Below are positions 18,757-27,042 of a stretch of 64,000 nt of DNA, piece after piece. Under the pieces are notes generated by a model. The model had not been told where the DNA came from and made no database searches. It was given only the letters and a program-made list of their open reading frames with translations. The translations under genes were made by a program, and so were the position numbers. Source of the stretch: Arthrobacter_H rhombi (lineage in GTDB: Bacteria > Actinomycetota > Actinomycetes > Actinomycetales > Micrococcaceae); NCBI RefSeq assembly GCF_039526245.1, contig NZ_BAAAIV010000011.1, positions 62,001 through 126,000 of the forward strand, given 5' to 3'. Each line of letters opens with the position of its first letter. The first letter of the stretch is position 1.

Positions 18757-20019
18757 ATGGACTCGAACCCCTTCGTCGTGACCCGGCAACGCCTGGTCCA
18801 GGCACCTCCCGGTGCCATCTTCGAACTGCTTGCCGACCCGTCGAAGCACCAGCTCATCGACGGGACCGATGCCTCGAAGCACACGCGGGGGGATGACCCT
18901 GCGCGGTTGGACGTTGGCGCGGAATTCGGTCCCGAGCGCCATGTGGGCCGGGGGCACCGGATCCGCAACATCGTCGAGGAGTTCGACGAGGCACAGTGCA
19001 TTGCCTGGCGCGACCCGCAGGGGCACCGCTGGCGCTATGAACTGCTGCCCGCACCCCGCGGCACCGTCGTCCGCAAGACCTGGGATGCGTCCCGCTTGAA
19101 GCGGCAGTGGCCGTTGAAGGTGCGCGGGGTCGCCCGCAACACCCCGGTGGACCTCGAGCACACCCTGGACCGCCTGGCCGACTACTTTGATCCGGCGACA
19201 CCGCGGCCGGTTGTCCCGGAACCGGTGGGCCCGTCGAAGCAGAAGGCCTCGGCTTCTGAGCTGACTCCCGCGCAGGCCGCGAAGCGGGAGGCCGAGAGGC
19301 TGGCCCGCGTGGAGCGCGCCGCGCAGATGGACCGGGCCGCCGCCGAGGCCCGGGCCGCCAAGGAGGAGCGGACCGCCCACACGCAGGAAACCCGTGCGGC
19401 GCGCCGTGCGGAGCGGGCCGAGAAGGCTGCCCTGGCGCGTCAGGCACGCGAAGCACGCAAGCAGGAGAAGGCCGAGCGGGCGGCTCAAGAGGAACGTGCG
19501 AAGGCGGAAAAGGCGGCCGAAGCCGAGCGGCTGCGCCTCGAAAAAGCCGAGGAGGCTGCGCGCGTCGAGCAGGCCAAGGCCGAGAAGATTGCCGCCGCGG
19601 AGCGGTTGCGCGCGGAGCAGGCGGCCGAGGTGGAGCGGGCCAAGGCACAGAAGATCGCCGACGCCGAGCGCGCGCGGGCGGAGAAGGCGGCACAGGTGGA
19701 GGCCGCCCGGGCGGCCAAGGCCCGCAAGCAGGCCGAGGACACCCCGGTGGAGCCGGTGCCGCCGATCGGCGGAACGGCGGGTCCGTTGAAGTCGGCACCT
19801 CGACGCCCCTCGCGTGAGGCCATTGCCGCTGCCAAGGCCGGGCGGCAGGCGCCGCCGAGGCCGGAACCGCAACCTGCGGCGGCCCCGCCGGTAGCCAAGC
19901 CGAACCCGCGGCCGGCACCGCAGGAGACCACATCCACCCCGAACCAGGGGACAACCCCCGAACCGGTGCGCACTGGTCTGCCCCCGGCAGCGGCCCGGCG
20001 GTTGCGCCGCGCGAGCTGA
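18757..20019 (+). CDS. SRPBCC-domain protein with long charged helix and Pro-rich tail
   Basis: 420 residues. Residues 1-145 form an SRPBCC (START-like) domain (FVVTRQRLVQAPPGAIFELLADPSKHQLIDG, then GHRIRNIVEEFDEAQCIAWRDPQGHRWRYELLPAPRG, with a helix DLEHTLDRLADYF at its end), a fold that binds hydrophobic ligands. Residues about 165-345 are a nearly uninterrupted Ala/Glu/Lys/Arg run (AAKREAERLARVERAAQ..., ERAKAEKAAEAERLRLEKAEE) expected to be a single alpha helix or coiled coil, like the TolA stalk. The last 75 residues are Pro/Ala-rich and end RRLRRAS. No membrane segment or signal peptide is seen, so it should be cytoplasmic. Function unknown. Confidence 0.8.
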   Translation: MDSNPFVVTRQRLVQAPPGAIFELLADPSKHQLIDGTDASKHTRGDDPARLDVGAEFGPERHVGRGHRIRNIVEEFDEAQCIAWRDPQGHRWRYELLPAPRGTVVRKTWDASRLKRQWPLKVRGVARNTPVDLEHTLDRLADYFDPATPRPVVPEPVGPSKQKASASELTPAQAAKREAERLARVERAAQMDRAAAEARAAKEERTAHTQETRAARRAERAEKAALARQAREARKQEKAERAAQEERAKAEKAAEAERLRLEKAEEAARVEQAKAEKIAAAERLRAEQAAEVERAKAQKIADAERARAEKAAQVEAARAAKARKQAEDTPVEPVPPIGGTAGPLKSAPRRPSREAIAAAKAGRQAPPRPEPQPAAAPPVAKPNPRPAPQETTSTPNQGTTPEPVRTGLPPAAARRLRRAS

Positions 20020-20035
20020 GCCGCCGGGGTGGGGC

Positions 20036-21178
20036 CTATCCCGCCACCGAACCGCCGAAGAGCAGGCCCAGCACGTAGGTGACACCGGCTGCGCCGAGCC
20101 CGATGGCCAGCTGGCGCAGACCGCGTTTGGCCGGTGACGCGCCGGACAGCAGCCCCACGACGCCACCGGTGGCCATGAGGGCGATGCCCACCAGGACCAG
20201 CGAGACGATCACCGCGGGCAGCCCGCTCAAGCCGAAGATGTACGGCAGGATCGGGATCAGGGCGCCGGAGGCGAAGAAGCAGAAGCTCGACGACGAGGCC
20301 CCGAAGGCCGAGCCCAGTGCCTCGTGTTCGTCCGCAGTCTCCTCAGCGGGCACCTCGGGGTTCAGCGACAGCGACGGATCGCAGTCGCAGCTGTACTTGC
20401 CCATGCGCTCGGCGGCACGGTGTTCGGCGGCCTCTCGGCTCATCCCGCGCGCCCGGTAGACCAGCACCAGCTCATTTGATTGCAGGTCCAGATCCGGTGC
20501 TGCCACCAGGGTGACCTGGGTGGGCTGCGAGGCGGTCAGCAGCTCGCGCTGGGAACGGACGGAGACATACTCCCCGGCAGCCATCGACAGGGCGCCGGCC
20601 AGCAGCCCGGCGATGCCGGAGAAGAGGACCAATGCGCTGGAGACGCCGGTCGCCCCGATGCCCATGACCAGTGCCAGGTTGGAGACCAGGCCGTCATTGG
20701 CGCCGAAGACCGCTGCCCGGAAGTTTCCGGAGAGCCGGTTGCGACCCCGGGTAGCCAGGCCGCGGACGACTTCCTCGTGCACGAGTTCATCGGCGGCCAT
20801 CTGGGCGGTGGCATCGTCGTCGTCTTCGTAGGGCGAGGCTCCCTCGGCCCGTTGGGCCAGGGCCAGCACGAAGACCGAGCCGAAGTTCTTGGCCATGAAA
20901 CGCAACATGGTCCGCCGCAGGGAGGGCTGTACCGTCTTCGAGGCGTGCTCCCCGAGCAGGTTCGCCCAGTGTTCCTCGTGGCGTTTCTCGGCGGTGGCCA
21001 GCCCGAGCAGGATCTCGCGTTCCTCGCCCTGGCGGCGGGAGGCCAGGGCCCCGTAGATGGCCCCCTCGGCGCGTTCGTCGGCCAGGTACTTGCGCCAGCG
21101 GCGGATGTCGCCGGCGGTGGGTTCGGGGCGGGCGTCGGCGCCGCCGGGGGAGTCGGGCAGGTGGGCATCCGGTGTCAT
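20036..21178 (-). CDS. Er-VIT1 family iron transporter (MbfA-like)
   Basis: 380 residues. The N-terminal erythrin (ferritin-like di-iron) domain, about residues 15-150, has metal-ligand patterns ADERAEGAIY, AEKRHEEHW and ADELVHEEV. The C-terminal VIT1/CCC1 domain has GANDGLVSNLALVMG and GALSMAAGEYVSVRSQREL and five membrane helices, and includes a cytoplasmic loop with YSCDCDPSLS. Bacterial members such as MbfA export ferrous iron and protect against iron and peroxide stress. The start is ATG at 21178, preceded by GAAGGA six bases upstream; an upstream ATG at 21214 lacks one. It converges on the SRPBCC gene. Confidence 0.88.
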   Translation of the reverse strand: MTPDAHLPDSPGGADARPEPTAGDIRRWRKYLADERAEGAIYGALASRRQGEEREILLGLATAEKRHEEHWANLLGEHASKTVQPSLRRTMLRFMAKNFGSVFVLALAQRAEGASPYEDDDDATAQMAADELVHEEVVRGLATRGRNRLSGNFRAAVFGANDGLVSNLALVMGIGATGVSSALVLFSGIAGLLAGALSMAAGEYVSVRSQRELLTASQPTQVTLVAAPDLDLQSNELVLVYRARGMSREAAEHRAAERMGKYSCDCDPSLSLNPEVPAEETADEHEALGSAFGASSSSFCFFASGALIPILPYIFGLSGLPAVIVSLVLVGIALMATGGVVGLLSGASPAKRGLRQLAIGLGAAGVTYVLGLLFGGSVAG

Positions 21179-21360
21179 CGGGCGTCCTTCAATCGGTTCG
21201 TTGGTCCCGCACAAGGGCGGGGGCGCCGGTCAAAGGTTCACGGGGATGCGTAGGACCTCGGACCGCCACCAGCGGGCCGAAGGTCTCGTTCGCCCGGATG
21301 GATACCGGGTGGATTGCCGGACCGCCGTCGTGGCGATCAGTATGTCGACAGATCCTCTAT

Positions 21361-21391
21361 CGTTCGCCAGGACCAGGGGCCCTGGCGAACG
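21361..21391 (-). terminator. Hairpin terminator of the small gene 21411-21695
   Basis: Perfect 11-base arms CGTTCGCCAGG and CCTGGCGAACG around a nine-base loop, 19 bases after the stop codon on the minus strand. No U-tract follows. The rest of 21179-21410, the upstream region of the Er-VIT1 gene, shows no gene. Confidence 0.6.
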
Positions 21392-21410
21392 GGGTTGGAA
21401 CTACTCCCCT

Positions 21411-21695
21411 TCAGCCCACCATCATAGCGGAGTCTGCGTCGCGGTGCTCGCGGACGGGGAGGCGTTCGAGGTAGAACACCTGCGCTTCGCCGTCGGACCG
21501 GCCGGCGCGGGGGACGCGCACGGTCAGTGCGCAGGAGTCGGCCTCCCATTCGGGGCGGCCCGCCGTGTTGCCCAGGGCGTGGTCGAGATCCCGGGGATGT
21601 GGGGCGATGAACCGTTCCCAGGTGCCGTCCACGTTGAGGCAGACGGTGCCGAGCATTGAATCGAAAATGGGAAGAACGGAGACGCTGTGCGTCAC
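21411..21695 (-). CDS. Small protein of unknown function with duplicated leader
   Basis: 94 residues starting at GTG 21695, with an excellent ribosome binding site (AAAGGA six bases upstream). No signal peptide or membrane segment; contains LGTVCLNVDGTWERFIAPHPRDLDHALGNT and a basic-acidic C-terminal half. Not recognised. Its 5' region (21737-21832) is a near copy of that of the gene at 9890-10231, so the two are probably co-regulated. It ends in a clear hairpin, which supports it being a real single-gene transcript. Confidence 0.65.
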   Translation of the reverse strand: MTHSVSVLPIFDSMLGTVCLNVDGTWERFIAPHPRDLDHALGNTAGRPEWEADSCALTVRVPRAGRSDGEAQVFYLERLPVREHRDADSAMMVG

Positions 21696-21736
21696 GGATT
21701 TCCTTTCGTGCGTTCTTACCCGACACGTTGTCGCGC

Positions 21737-21832
21737 GGGCCGCTTCCTCATCCGAACCACCCGCGAACCTGGGGTTGGTGCGCGGGTAGTCGGAGCTGTT
21801 GCCCGCGTCTCATGAAGCTTTTTGCCAGCCTA
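21737..21832 (-). repeat. Duplicated promoter/leader element, copy B
   Basis: Counterpart of 10274-10399, lacking its central insert of about 30 bases. On the minus strand a possible promoter is TTGGGT (21850-21855), 17 bases, TAGGCT (21827-21832). The element ends 41 bases before the GTG start of the small gene. Confidence 0.7.
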
Positions 21833-21897
21833 ACGTGGATGGACGCGCCACCCAAGCTGTGATGGACGCCATTCCCGGGCATCCCAGTGCTGGTACG

Positions 21898-21931
21898 GCA
21901 AAACCCGCCGGTCATCACCGGCGGGTTTTGC
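21898..21931 (-). terminator. Rho-independent terminator of the SSS symporter gene
   Basis: Fifteen base pairs (arms GCAAAACCCGCCGGT and ACCGGCGGGTTTTGC) around the loop CATC, 41 bases after the symporter stop. The T-run inside the stem end makes it usable in both directions. Confidence 0.8.
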
Positions 21932-21972
21932 TCTGCGGATCGGCGTCGGGGGACGACGGCGGTGCGTGGCGG

Positions 21973-23502
21973 CTAGCGCTGTTCGGCGGGAACCCCTTCG
22001 ACGTCGACGCGCCCCGAAACCCGATCGGCCCAATGGCTGCTGACCTCGGGCCGGGTGGCCGGGGTCAGCAGGCTGACCACCAGGTAGACCACCAGGGAGG
22101 AGGCCAGCCCGTAGTAGATCGGCTCGTTGGCGTAGACGCCGCCGAACTTCTCGTCGGATCCGATTTCCAGCACGATCATCGTGGTCAGGGTGACGATGGT
22201 TCCGGCGGCCATCGACAGCGCGGCGCCGACACCGTTGCCGCGCTTCCAGAGCAGCCCGCCGAGGATGGAGACCAGCAGCCCGCCGACCAGGATGTCGTAG
22301 GCGATGGTCAGGGCTGCCACGACGTCGTCGACGACGATCGCCAGCACGATGGCCACCACACCCAGGCCGAGCACCCAGTAGCGGTTGGCGGCGACGTCGT
22401 GTTCGGGGTTGCGCCCGGTGTTGACCTCCACCTTTTTGCCGAACCAGCCGGCCACGAAGGGGGTGACGTCGTTGCGGGCCACCGTGGCGGCGGCGATCAG
22501 GGCGCCGGAGGCGGTGGACATCATCGCCGCGACGGCTGCGGCCAGCACGATCCCGCCGATGGCCACGGGCAGCAGGTTCATGGCGACCTCGGCGTAGACG
22601 ACGTCCTTGCCCAGGTTCTCGATGTCGATGTCCGGCAGGGCGACGCGGGCAGACATGCCGATGATCGCGCCGGCGATGCCGTAGAGCACGCAGTACACGC
22701 CGGCGGTCGAGCCGCCCCAGCGGGCGACCGTGGGGGTCTTGGCGGTGAACACGCGCTGCCAGATGTCCTGGCCGATGAGCAGTCCCAGGGTGTAGACGAC
22801 GAAGTAGGTGATGATCGTCTGTGCGCCGATCCCGTCCCAGCTGAAGAACGATTCGCGGGCCCGCTCGGGGATCCCGGCGGAGATGCCGTCGAAGCCGCCG
22901 GCTGCCGAGAGGGCGAAGGGAAGCATCAGGGCGAACACGCCGATGGTCTTGATGACGAACTGCACCTGGTCGGCCAGCGTGATGGACCACATGCCGCCGA
23001 TGGTCGAGTAGACCAGCACGATGATGCCGCCGACGGCGATGGCCAGCCAGCGTTCCCAGTCGAAGAGCACGACGAAGATCGTGGCGTAGGCGCCGGTCGA
23101 GGTGGCGCACAGCATCAGCGTGTAGGCCAGCATGACGATGGCCGAGGCGTTGGTGGCGTTCTTCGAGCCGTAGCGCAGGGTCAGCATCTGCGAGACGGTG
23201 AAGATCTTCAGGCGTTGCAGGCGCGGCGCGAAGAGCAGGCTCAGCAGCAGCACGCCGATGCCGATGGCGATGACCAGCCAGGCGCCGGAGAGCCCGAACT
23301 TGTAGCCCAGGCCCACGCCGCCGACGGTGGAGGCGCCGCCGAGCACGACGGCTGCCATGGTCCCGGTGTAGAGGAACGGGCCGAGTCGACGGCCGGCGAC
23401 CAGATAGTCGCTGCTGTTCTTGGTGCGCGATTTACCCCACCAGCCGAAGGCAAGCATGCCTGCCAGATAGGCGACGACGATCGCGATATTGATGATTTCC
23501 AT
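21973..23502 (-). CDS. Sodium:solute symporter (SSS family)
   Basis: 509 residues with about 13 membrane helices starting at once with MEIINIAIVVAYLAGMLAFGWWG. Family landmarks are the DYLVAGRRLGP segment, TMAAVVLGGASTVGGVGLGYKFG, the QDIWQRVFTAKT loop and SAMMSTASG-type AAMMSTASGALIAAATVARND. SSS proteins couple uptake of sugars, amino acids or urea to sodium. Substrate is not readable from sequence; the neighbouring XRE-cupin regulator, ureohydrolase and ThDP enzyme suggest a guanidino compound or amino acid (inference). I chose ATG 23502, with AAGG five bases upstream, over ATG 23526. The last 25 residues are hydrophilic. Confidence 0.87.
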   Translation of the reverse strand: MEIINIAIVVAYLAGMLAFGWWGKSRTKNSSDYLVAGRRLGPFLYTGTMAAVVLGGASTVGGVGLGYKFGLSGAWLVIAIGIGVLLLSLLFAPRLQRLKIFTVSQMLTLRYGSKNATNASAIVMLAYTLMLCATSTGAYATIFVVLFDWERWLAIAVGGIIVLVYSTIGGMWSITLADQVQFVIKTIGVFALMLPFALSAAGGFDGISAGIPERARESFFSWDGIGAQTIITYFVVYTLGLLIGQDIWQRVFTAKTPTVARWGGSTAGVYCVLYGIAGAIIGMSARVALPDIDIENLGKDVVYAEVAMNLLPVAIGGIVLAAAVAAMMSTASGALIAAATVARNDVTPFVAGWFGKKVEVNTGRNPEHDVAANRYWVLGLGVVAIVLAIVVDDVVAALTIAYDILVGGLLVSILGGLLWKRGNGVGAALSMAAGTIVTLTTMIVLEIGSDEKFGGVYANEPIYYGLASSLVVYLVVSLLTPATRPEVSSHWADRVSGRVDVEGVPAEQR

Positions 23503-23568
23503 GGGGACCTTATTCAGTGGGATCACGGGAATGGGTGCTTGGGAGTAAACACCTGTTGCGCACTAGGC

Positions 23569-23598
23569 TAAAGTGATCTGGCTAACAAAAGCAATTGC
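23569..23598 (-). promoter_or_regulatory. Possible promoter of the SSS symporter in the divergent region
   Basis: On the minus strand, TTGCTT, an 18-base spacer and TAGCCT lie between the symporter and the XRE-cupin regulator. The -35 overlaps the palindrome GCAATTGC, a possible operator for the divergent regulator. Confidence 0.3.
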
Positions 23599-23668
23599 CC
23601 TATGCTGTGTGACGGATAGCAGCACCGCCCACCGCACCACTTGCACGAGGACTCGGAGTATCCCACCC

Positions 23669-24244
23669 ATGAAGGCCTTGCCCGTCGAACCCAGCAACAC
23701 CCCGCTGGCGATCGGCTCGAAGATCCGGGCCGCGCGGCATGCGCAGCGCATGACCATCGAGCAGGTGGCCGAATCCACTGGCCTGACCAAGGGCTTCCTC
23801 TCACGGGTCGAACGCGATCTGACGTCGCCATCGGTGGCCTCGCTGGTGACCTTGTGCCAGGTGCTCTCCGTCTCGATCGGCGATCTCTTCGCGCAACCGG
23901 AGACGCATGTGGTGCGGCTGGAAAGTGCCCCGCGGATCTCGTTGGGCGGCCAGGGCATCGTGGAGCGGTTGATGACGAGCCGGTCGGAGAAGCGCCTGCA
24001 GGTGATCCGCGCCGTGATCGAGCCCCGTGGTGAGGGGGAGTCGGAGCTGTACTCGGTCGACTGCGAGGTCGAGGTGCTGCATGTGGTGTCGGGGACGTTC
24101 ATCATCATCTTCGCCAACGAGCGCTTCGAGCTCGAGGCCGGGGACTCGCTGACCTTCCCGGGCCGCGAACCGCATTCGTGGATCAATCCCACCGACACCG
24201 AGGCCGTGGTGCTCTGGACGCTGGTTCCCGCAGCTTCACGCTGA
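23669..24244 (+). CDS. XRE-cupin transcriptional regulator
   Basis: 191 residues. An N-terminal lambda-repressor-type HTH (about 15-70: GSKIRAARHAQRMTIEQVAESTGLTKGFLSRVERDLTSPSVASLVTL) is followed by a C-terminal cupin (about 105-185: VEVLHVVSGTFIIIFANERFELEAGDSLTFPGREPHSW). This is the architecture of PuuR and related regulators of polyamine, amino-acid and similar catabolism, in which the cupin senses the substrate. It is divergent from the symporter gene. The start ATG 23669 has GGAG about ten bases upstream; an upstream open frame from 23573 adds residues outside the family. Confidence 0.88.
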   Translation: MKALPVEPSNTPLAIGSKIRAARHAQRMTIEQVAESTGLTKGFLSRVERDLTSPSVASLVTLCQVLSVSIGDLFAQPETHVVRLESAPRISLGGQGIVERLMTSRSEKRLQVIRAVIEPRGEGESELYSVDCEVEVLHVVSGTFIIIFANERFELEAGDSLTFPGREPHSWINPTDTEAVVLWTLVPAASR

Positions 24245-24274
24245 AGCACGGCGCCGGCGGCGAGGTGCCGGGGG

Positions 24275-24805
24275 TCAGCGCCGCAGGGCAGCCGGCCGGG
24301 GGAGGTCCAGGCCCTCCAGCAGGTCACCGAGCAGCCGGTCCAATTCGTAGCCGGCCTGGGTGATCTTGTTCGGCCCATAGCTGGCCAGCTGGGAACCGGG
24401 CTGGTCGAAGGACAGGACGGTGCCGCCGGAGCGGTGGGCGTGGAGTTCGATCCGCAGCGGAGCATGCAGCGTGGTGCCGGGCTCGATGCGGAACAGCCGG
24501 GCGGACCAGGCCAGGCTGCCGATGAGGTAGATGCGGCTGAGAGCATCGTTGCCCGCCAGGTGGAGCAGCGCCGAGGGCGAATGGGTCCAGAAGCGGTACA
24601 GCTCGTAGGCCGCTTCGTGGCCGGCCTCGCGTTGGAGTTCATCCCAGGTGGCGCCGCGTGCTGCCATCCGTTCCAGTCCGGCCAGGTCAAGGGCCGGGAC
24701 GGCCGCCTCGAAGCGCCCGCTCAGGGAAGCAAAGGTCAGCGGCGTCCTCAGGGCGATGCGGCGCACCGCAAGCTCGGTCGTGGATTCGGTGGCTGGAAGC
24801 GTCAC
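24275..24805 (-). CDS. DUF302-like protein
   Basis: 176 residues. The C-terminal half (YLIGSLAWSARLFRIEPGTTLHAPLRIELHAHRSGGTVLSFDQPGSQLASYG) follows the DUF302 pattern of strand, small-residue turn, LPL(R/K)-type strand and a late D/N-P-x-x-LA-x-(R/Y)YG segment. DUF302 proteins are small, of unknown biochemical function, sometimes linked to stress. The start is uncertain: GTG 24805 has its GAGGGG directly adjacent, and GTG 24766 is an alternative. It lies 38 bases after the APC permease on the same strand. Confidence 0.6.
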   Translation of the reverse strand: MTLPATESTTELAVRRIALRTPLTFASLSGRFEAAVPALDLAGLERMAARGATWDELQREAGHEAAYELYRFWTHSPSALLHLAGNDALSRIYLIGSLAWSARLFRIEPGTTLHAPLRIELHAHRSGGTVLSFDQPGSQLASYGPNKITQAGYELDRLLGDLLEGLDLPRPAALRR

Positions 24806-24843
24806 CCCCTCAGCGTAGGCCAGTCGAGGCTGCGCTGGTCGAC

Positions 24844-26736
24844 TCAGCCCACATGGATCCAGGGGCGGCGCTGCACATTGGATTCGGCCTCGCGCAGCAC
24901 CTCGCGGGTGAGCGGGGCGATCTCGCCCTGGCCCAACAGCAGGAAGCCTGCCAGATTGCGCAGCGGGGAGCCTTCGGTCCAGCGGAAGTACAGGTGCGGC
25001 ATGGTGGAGTACTCGTCGCGGATCCGCAGGCAGATCGCCGCCAGCGCCGTCGGGATCGAGGGCGCGGTGGCCGTCAGCACCTGGTACCCGTGCCGGGTGG
25101 TGCCGCACACCAGCAGGTCCTGGGCGAAGTCCGAGTAGTCGCCGAGCGTGATCTCGATGAACAGCGGCCGGGCGGATTCGGGCAGGTGGCTGGCAATGCG
25201 TGCGTGCTCGAGCTTGTGGCGGTACCGCTCCGCACTGAACCGCACCGGTTCGTGGGCGATCAGCGAGACCTGCCCCGCGTCGGCGGCGGACAGCAGCAGG
25301 TCGTGGGCTGCGTCGTCGAACATGACGGTGGTGGCCCGCAACTCGGTGGAGCGGCGGAAGCGCGAGATGAAGGAGACGAAGAGGATCGCGGCGATGAACA
25401 GGGCGGCGATGCGCAGGCCATCGGGGCGCTCGACCACGTTGGCGATCGTCGTGTACAGGAAGACCACCACGACGACGGCGAAAGCCACCGTGCGCCCACG
25501 TTGGCGCTTGCGCCGGGCCGAGAGGGTCACGGCGACCGCCGCCGAGGTCATCAGCACCAGCACCCCGGTGGCGTAGGCGGCTCCCTGCGCGTCGACGCTC
25601 GCCCGGAAGTGGAGGGTCACCAGGGCGGCGATGACGACGATGACCAGGACCAGTGGCCGGTTGGCCCGTGCCCACTCGGGGGCCATGCCGAAGCGTGGCA
25701 GGTAGCGCGGGATGAGGTTGAGCAGTCCGGCCAGGGCCGAGGCGCCGGCGAACCAGAGGATGAGGATGGTCGAGAGGTCGTAGACGCTGCCGAAGCCCTC
25801 GCCGAGCTGCTCGTGCGCCAGGTAGGCCAGGGCGCGGCCGTTGGCGGAGCCCCTCGGTTGCAGTTCCGCGGATGGCACCAGCCAGGTGGTGACCACGCAG
25901 GAGATGACCAGCAGCACGCTCATGGTGACTGCCGCCGTCGTCAGCAGGCGCTTGGCGCCGGCGATCCGGCCGGCGGGAAGGGCCTCGGTGTCGGTGGCCC
26001 GGCCGCGGATCTGCGGCATGACCGCGACCCCGGTCTCGAAGCCGGAAAGCCCCAGGGCCAGTTTCGGGAAGACCAGCAGGGCCATGGCCACCATCAGCCA
26101 GGGGCTGCCTTGGCTGGTGGTCAACGTGGTCCACCAGTCACCGACGGGGCCGGGGGAGGCGACGATGCGCCCGAGGCTGGCGCCCAGCACCACCACGTTC
26201 AGAGCCAGGTAGACCCCGACGATCACGACGGCGAGCGAGATGACCTCGGTGAACCCGCGCAGGAACAGCAGCGTGAGCAGGGCCAGCAGGACCAGCGTGA
26301 TCGGCACGTTCTTGCCCTCGAACCAGGCGGGGGTGAAGGGGTTCTCGATGATGTGGGCGGTGGCGTCGGCGGCGGAGAGGGTCATGGTGATCATGAAGTC
26401 GGTCGCCGCGAAACCGAGCAGCACCAGGACCAGGACCTTCCCCTTCCAATGGGGCAGGAGCCGTTCGAGCATGGCGATCGAACCCTGCCCGTGGGGGCTT
26501 TCCGCGGCCACCCTTCGGTAGATCGGCAGCGCCGCGCCGAGCGTGACGGCAACCAGGACCAGGGTGGCCAGCGGCGCCAGCACCCCGGCGGCCAGCACGG
26601 CGATGGCCGGCTGGTATCCCAGCGTGGAGAAGTAGTCCAGCCCCGACAGGCACATGACCTTCCACCACGGCTGGCCGGTGTCCTGGTGTGGATGGGCCTG
26701 GCCTGGGGCCTCGGGATGGGCGATCCCATCCTGCAT
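24844..26736 (-). CDS. APC superfamily amino-acid permease with cytoplasmic C-terminus
   Basis: About 630 residues. Twelve hydrophobic segments begin near PWWKVMCLSGLDYFSTLGYQPAIAVLAAG, followed by RRVAAESPHGQGSIAMLERLLP and GFAATDFMITMTLSAADATAH, a pattern of the large actinobacterial APC permeases that also resembles KUP potassium transporters. The last 170 residues are soluble (LRATTVMFDDAAHDLLLSAADAGQVSLIAHEPVRF... to PWIHVG), rather like a regulatory domain. The start is uncertain: ATG 26736 is chosen, but the frame continues to a GTG at 26889 through sequence that does not look like this family. Confidence 0.75.
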   Translation of the reverse strand: MQDGIAHPEAPGQAHPHQDTGQPWWKVMCLSGLDYFSTLGYQPAIAVLAAGVLAPLATLVLVAVTLGAALPIYRRVAAESPHGQGSIAMLERLLPHWKGKVLVLVLLGFAATDFMITMTLSAADATAHIIENPFTPAWFEGKNVPITLVLLALLTLLFLRGFTEVISLAVVIVGVYLALNVVVLGASLGRIVASPGPVGDWWTTLTTSQGSPWLMVAMALLVFPKLALGLSGFETGVAVMPQIRGRATDTEALPAGRIAGAKRLLTTAAVTMSVLLVISCVVTTWLVPSAELQPRGSANGRALAYLAHEQLGEGFGSVYDLSTILILWFAGASALAGLLNLIPRYLPRFGMAPEWARANRPLVLVIVVIAALVTLHFRASVDAQGAAYATGVLVLMTSAAVAVTLSARRKRQRGRTVAFAVVVVVFLYTTIANVVERPDGLRIAALFIAAILFVSFISRFRRSTELRATTVMFDDAAHDLLLSAADAGQVSLIAHEPVRFSAERYRHKLEHARIASHLPESARPLFIEITLGDYSDFAQDLLVCGTTRHGYQVLTATAPSIPTALAAICLRIRDEYSTMPHLYFRWTEGSPLRNLAGFLLLGQGEIAPLTREVLREAESNVQRRPWIHVG

Positions 26737-26967
26737 GAGCCACCCGCCCAGACGGCGTCGCAGGGGGTGTTGGGGGCCGGAATCGGGGGCCGGGCTGGAG
26801 CCCGCTGTCTTCTTCACGAGGAGGAACACTACGCCGACGGTGCCCGGACGCAAGAGGACAAGGTCCGCACCGGGCGTGATCTGCGGCACTGCAGCCCGGG
26901 CGGTGCGGCTCTGGACCGGCGGATCGGGTGGGATGGGGCCGGATCCCGGGTGCCTGCGTCGTGCTCC

Positions 26968-26996
26968 TTGACTGTGCCCCGGGCCACAAATAGCAT
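26968..26996 (+). promoter_or_regulatory. Promoter of the ureohydrolase operon
   Basis: TTGACT (26968-26973), 17-base spacer, TAGCAT (26991-26996), the best promoter match in the 306-base divergent region 26737-27042. The transcript would carry an untranslated leader of about 40 bases before the ATG at 27043. The remainder of the region shows no gene. Confidence 0.6.
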
Positions 26997-27042
26997 GAAG
27001 AGCAACAAATGTATCTTATGAGGCAACCGGCGAAGGGGAACC

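Noticed and set aside
21799..23571. A 590-codon plus-strand frame opposite the SSS symporter
   Set aside because: Same antisense pattern (Asp/Gly/His repeats); the symporter is certain.
24844..26134. Upstream extension of the DUF302-like frame to 619 codons
   Set aside because: It runs through the permease gene in another frame; only the part after about 24805 has domain similarity.
24658..27021. A 787-codon plus-strand frame opposite the APC permease
   Set aside because: Antisense of a membrane protein gene, giving Gln/His/Gly/Asp-rich nonsense.
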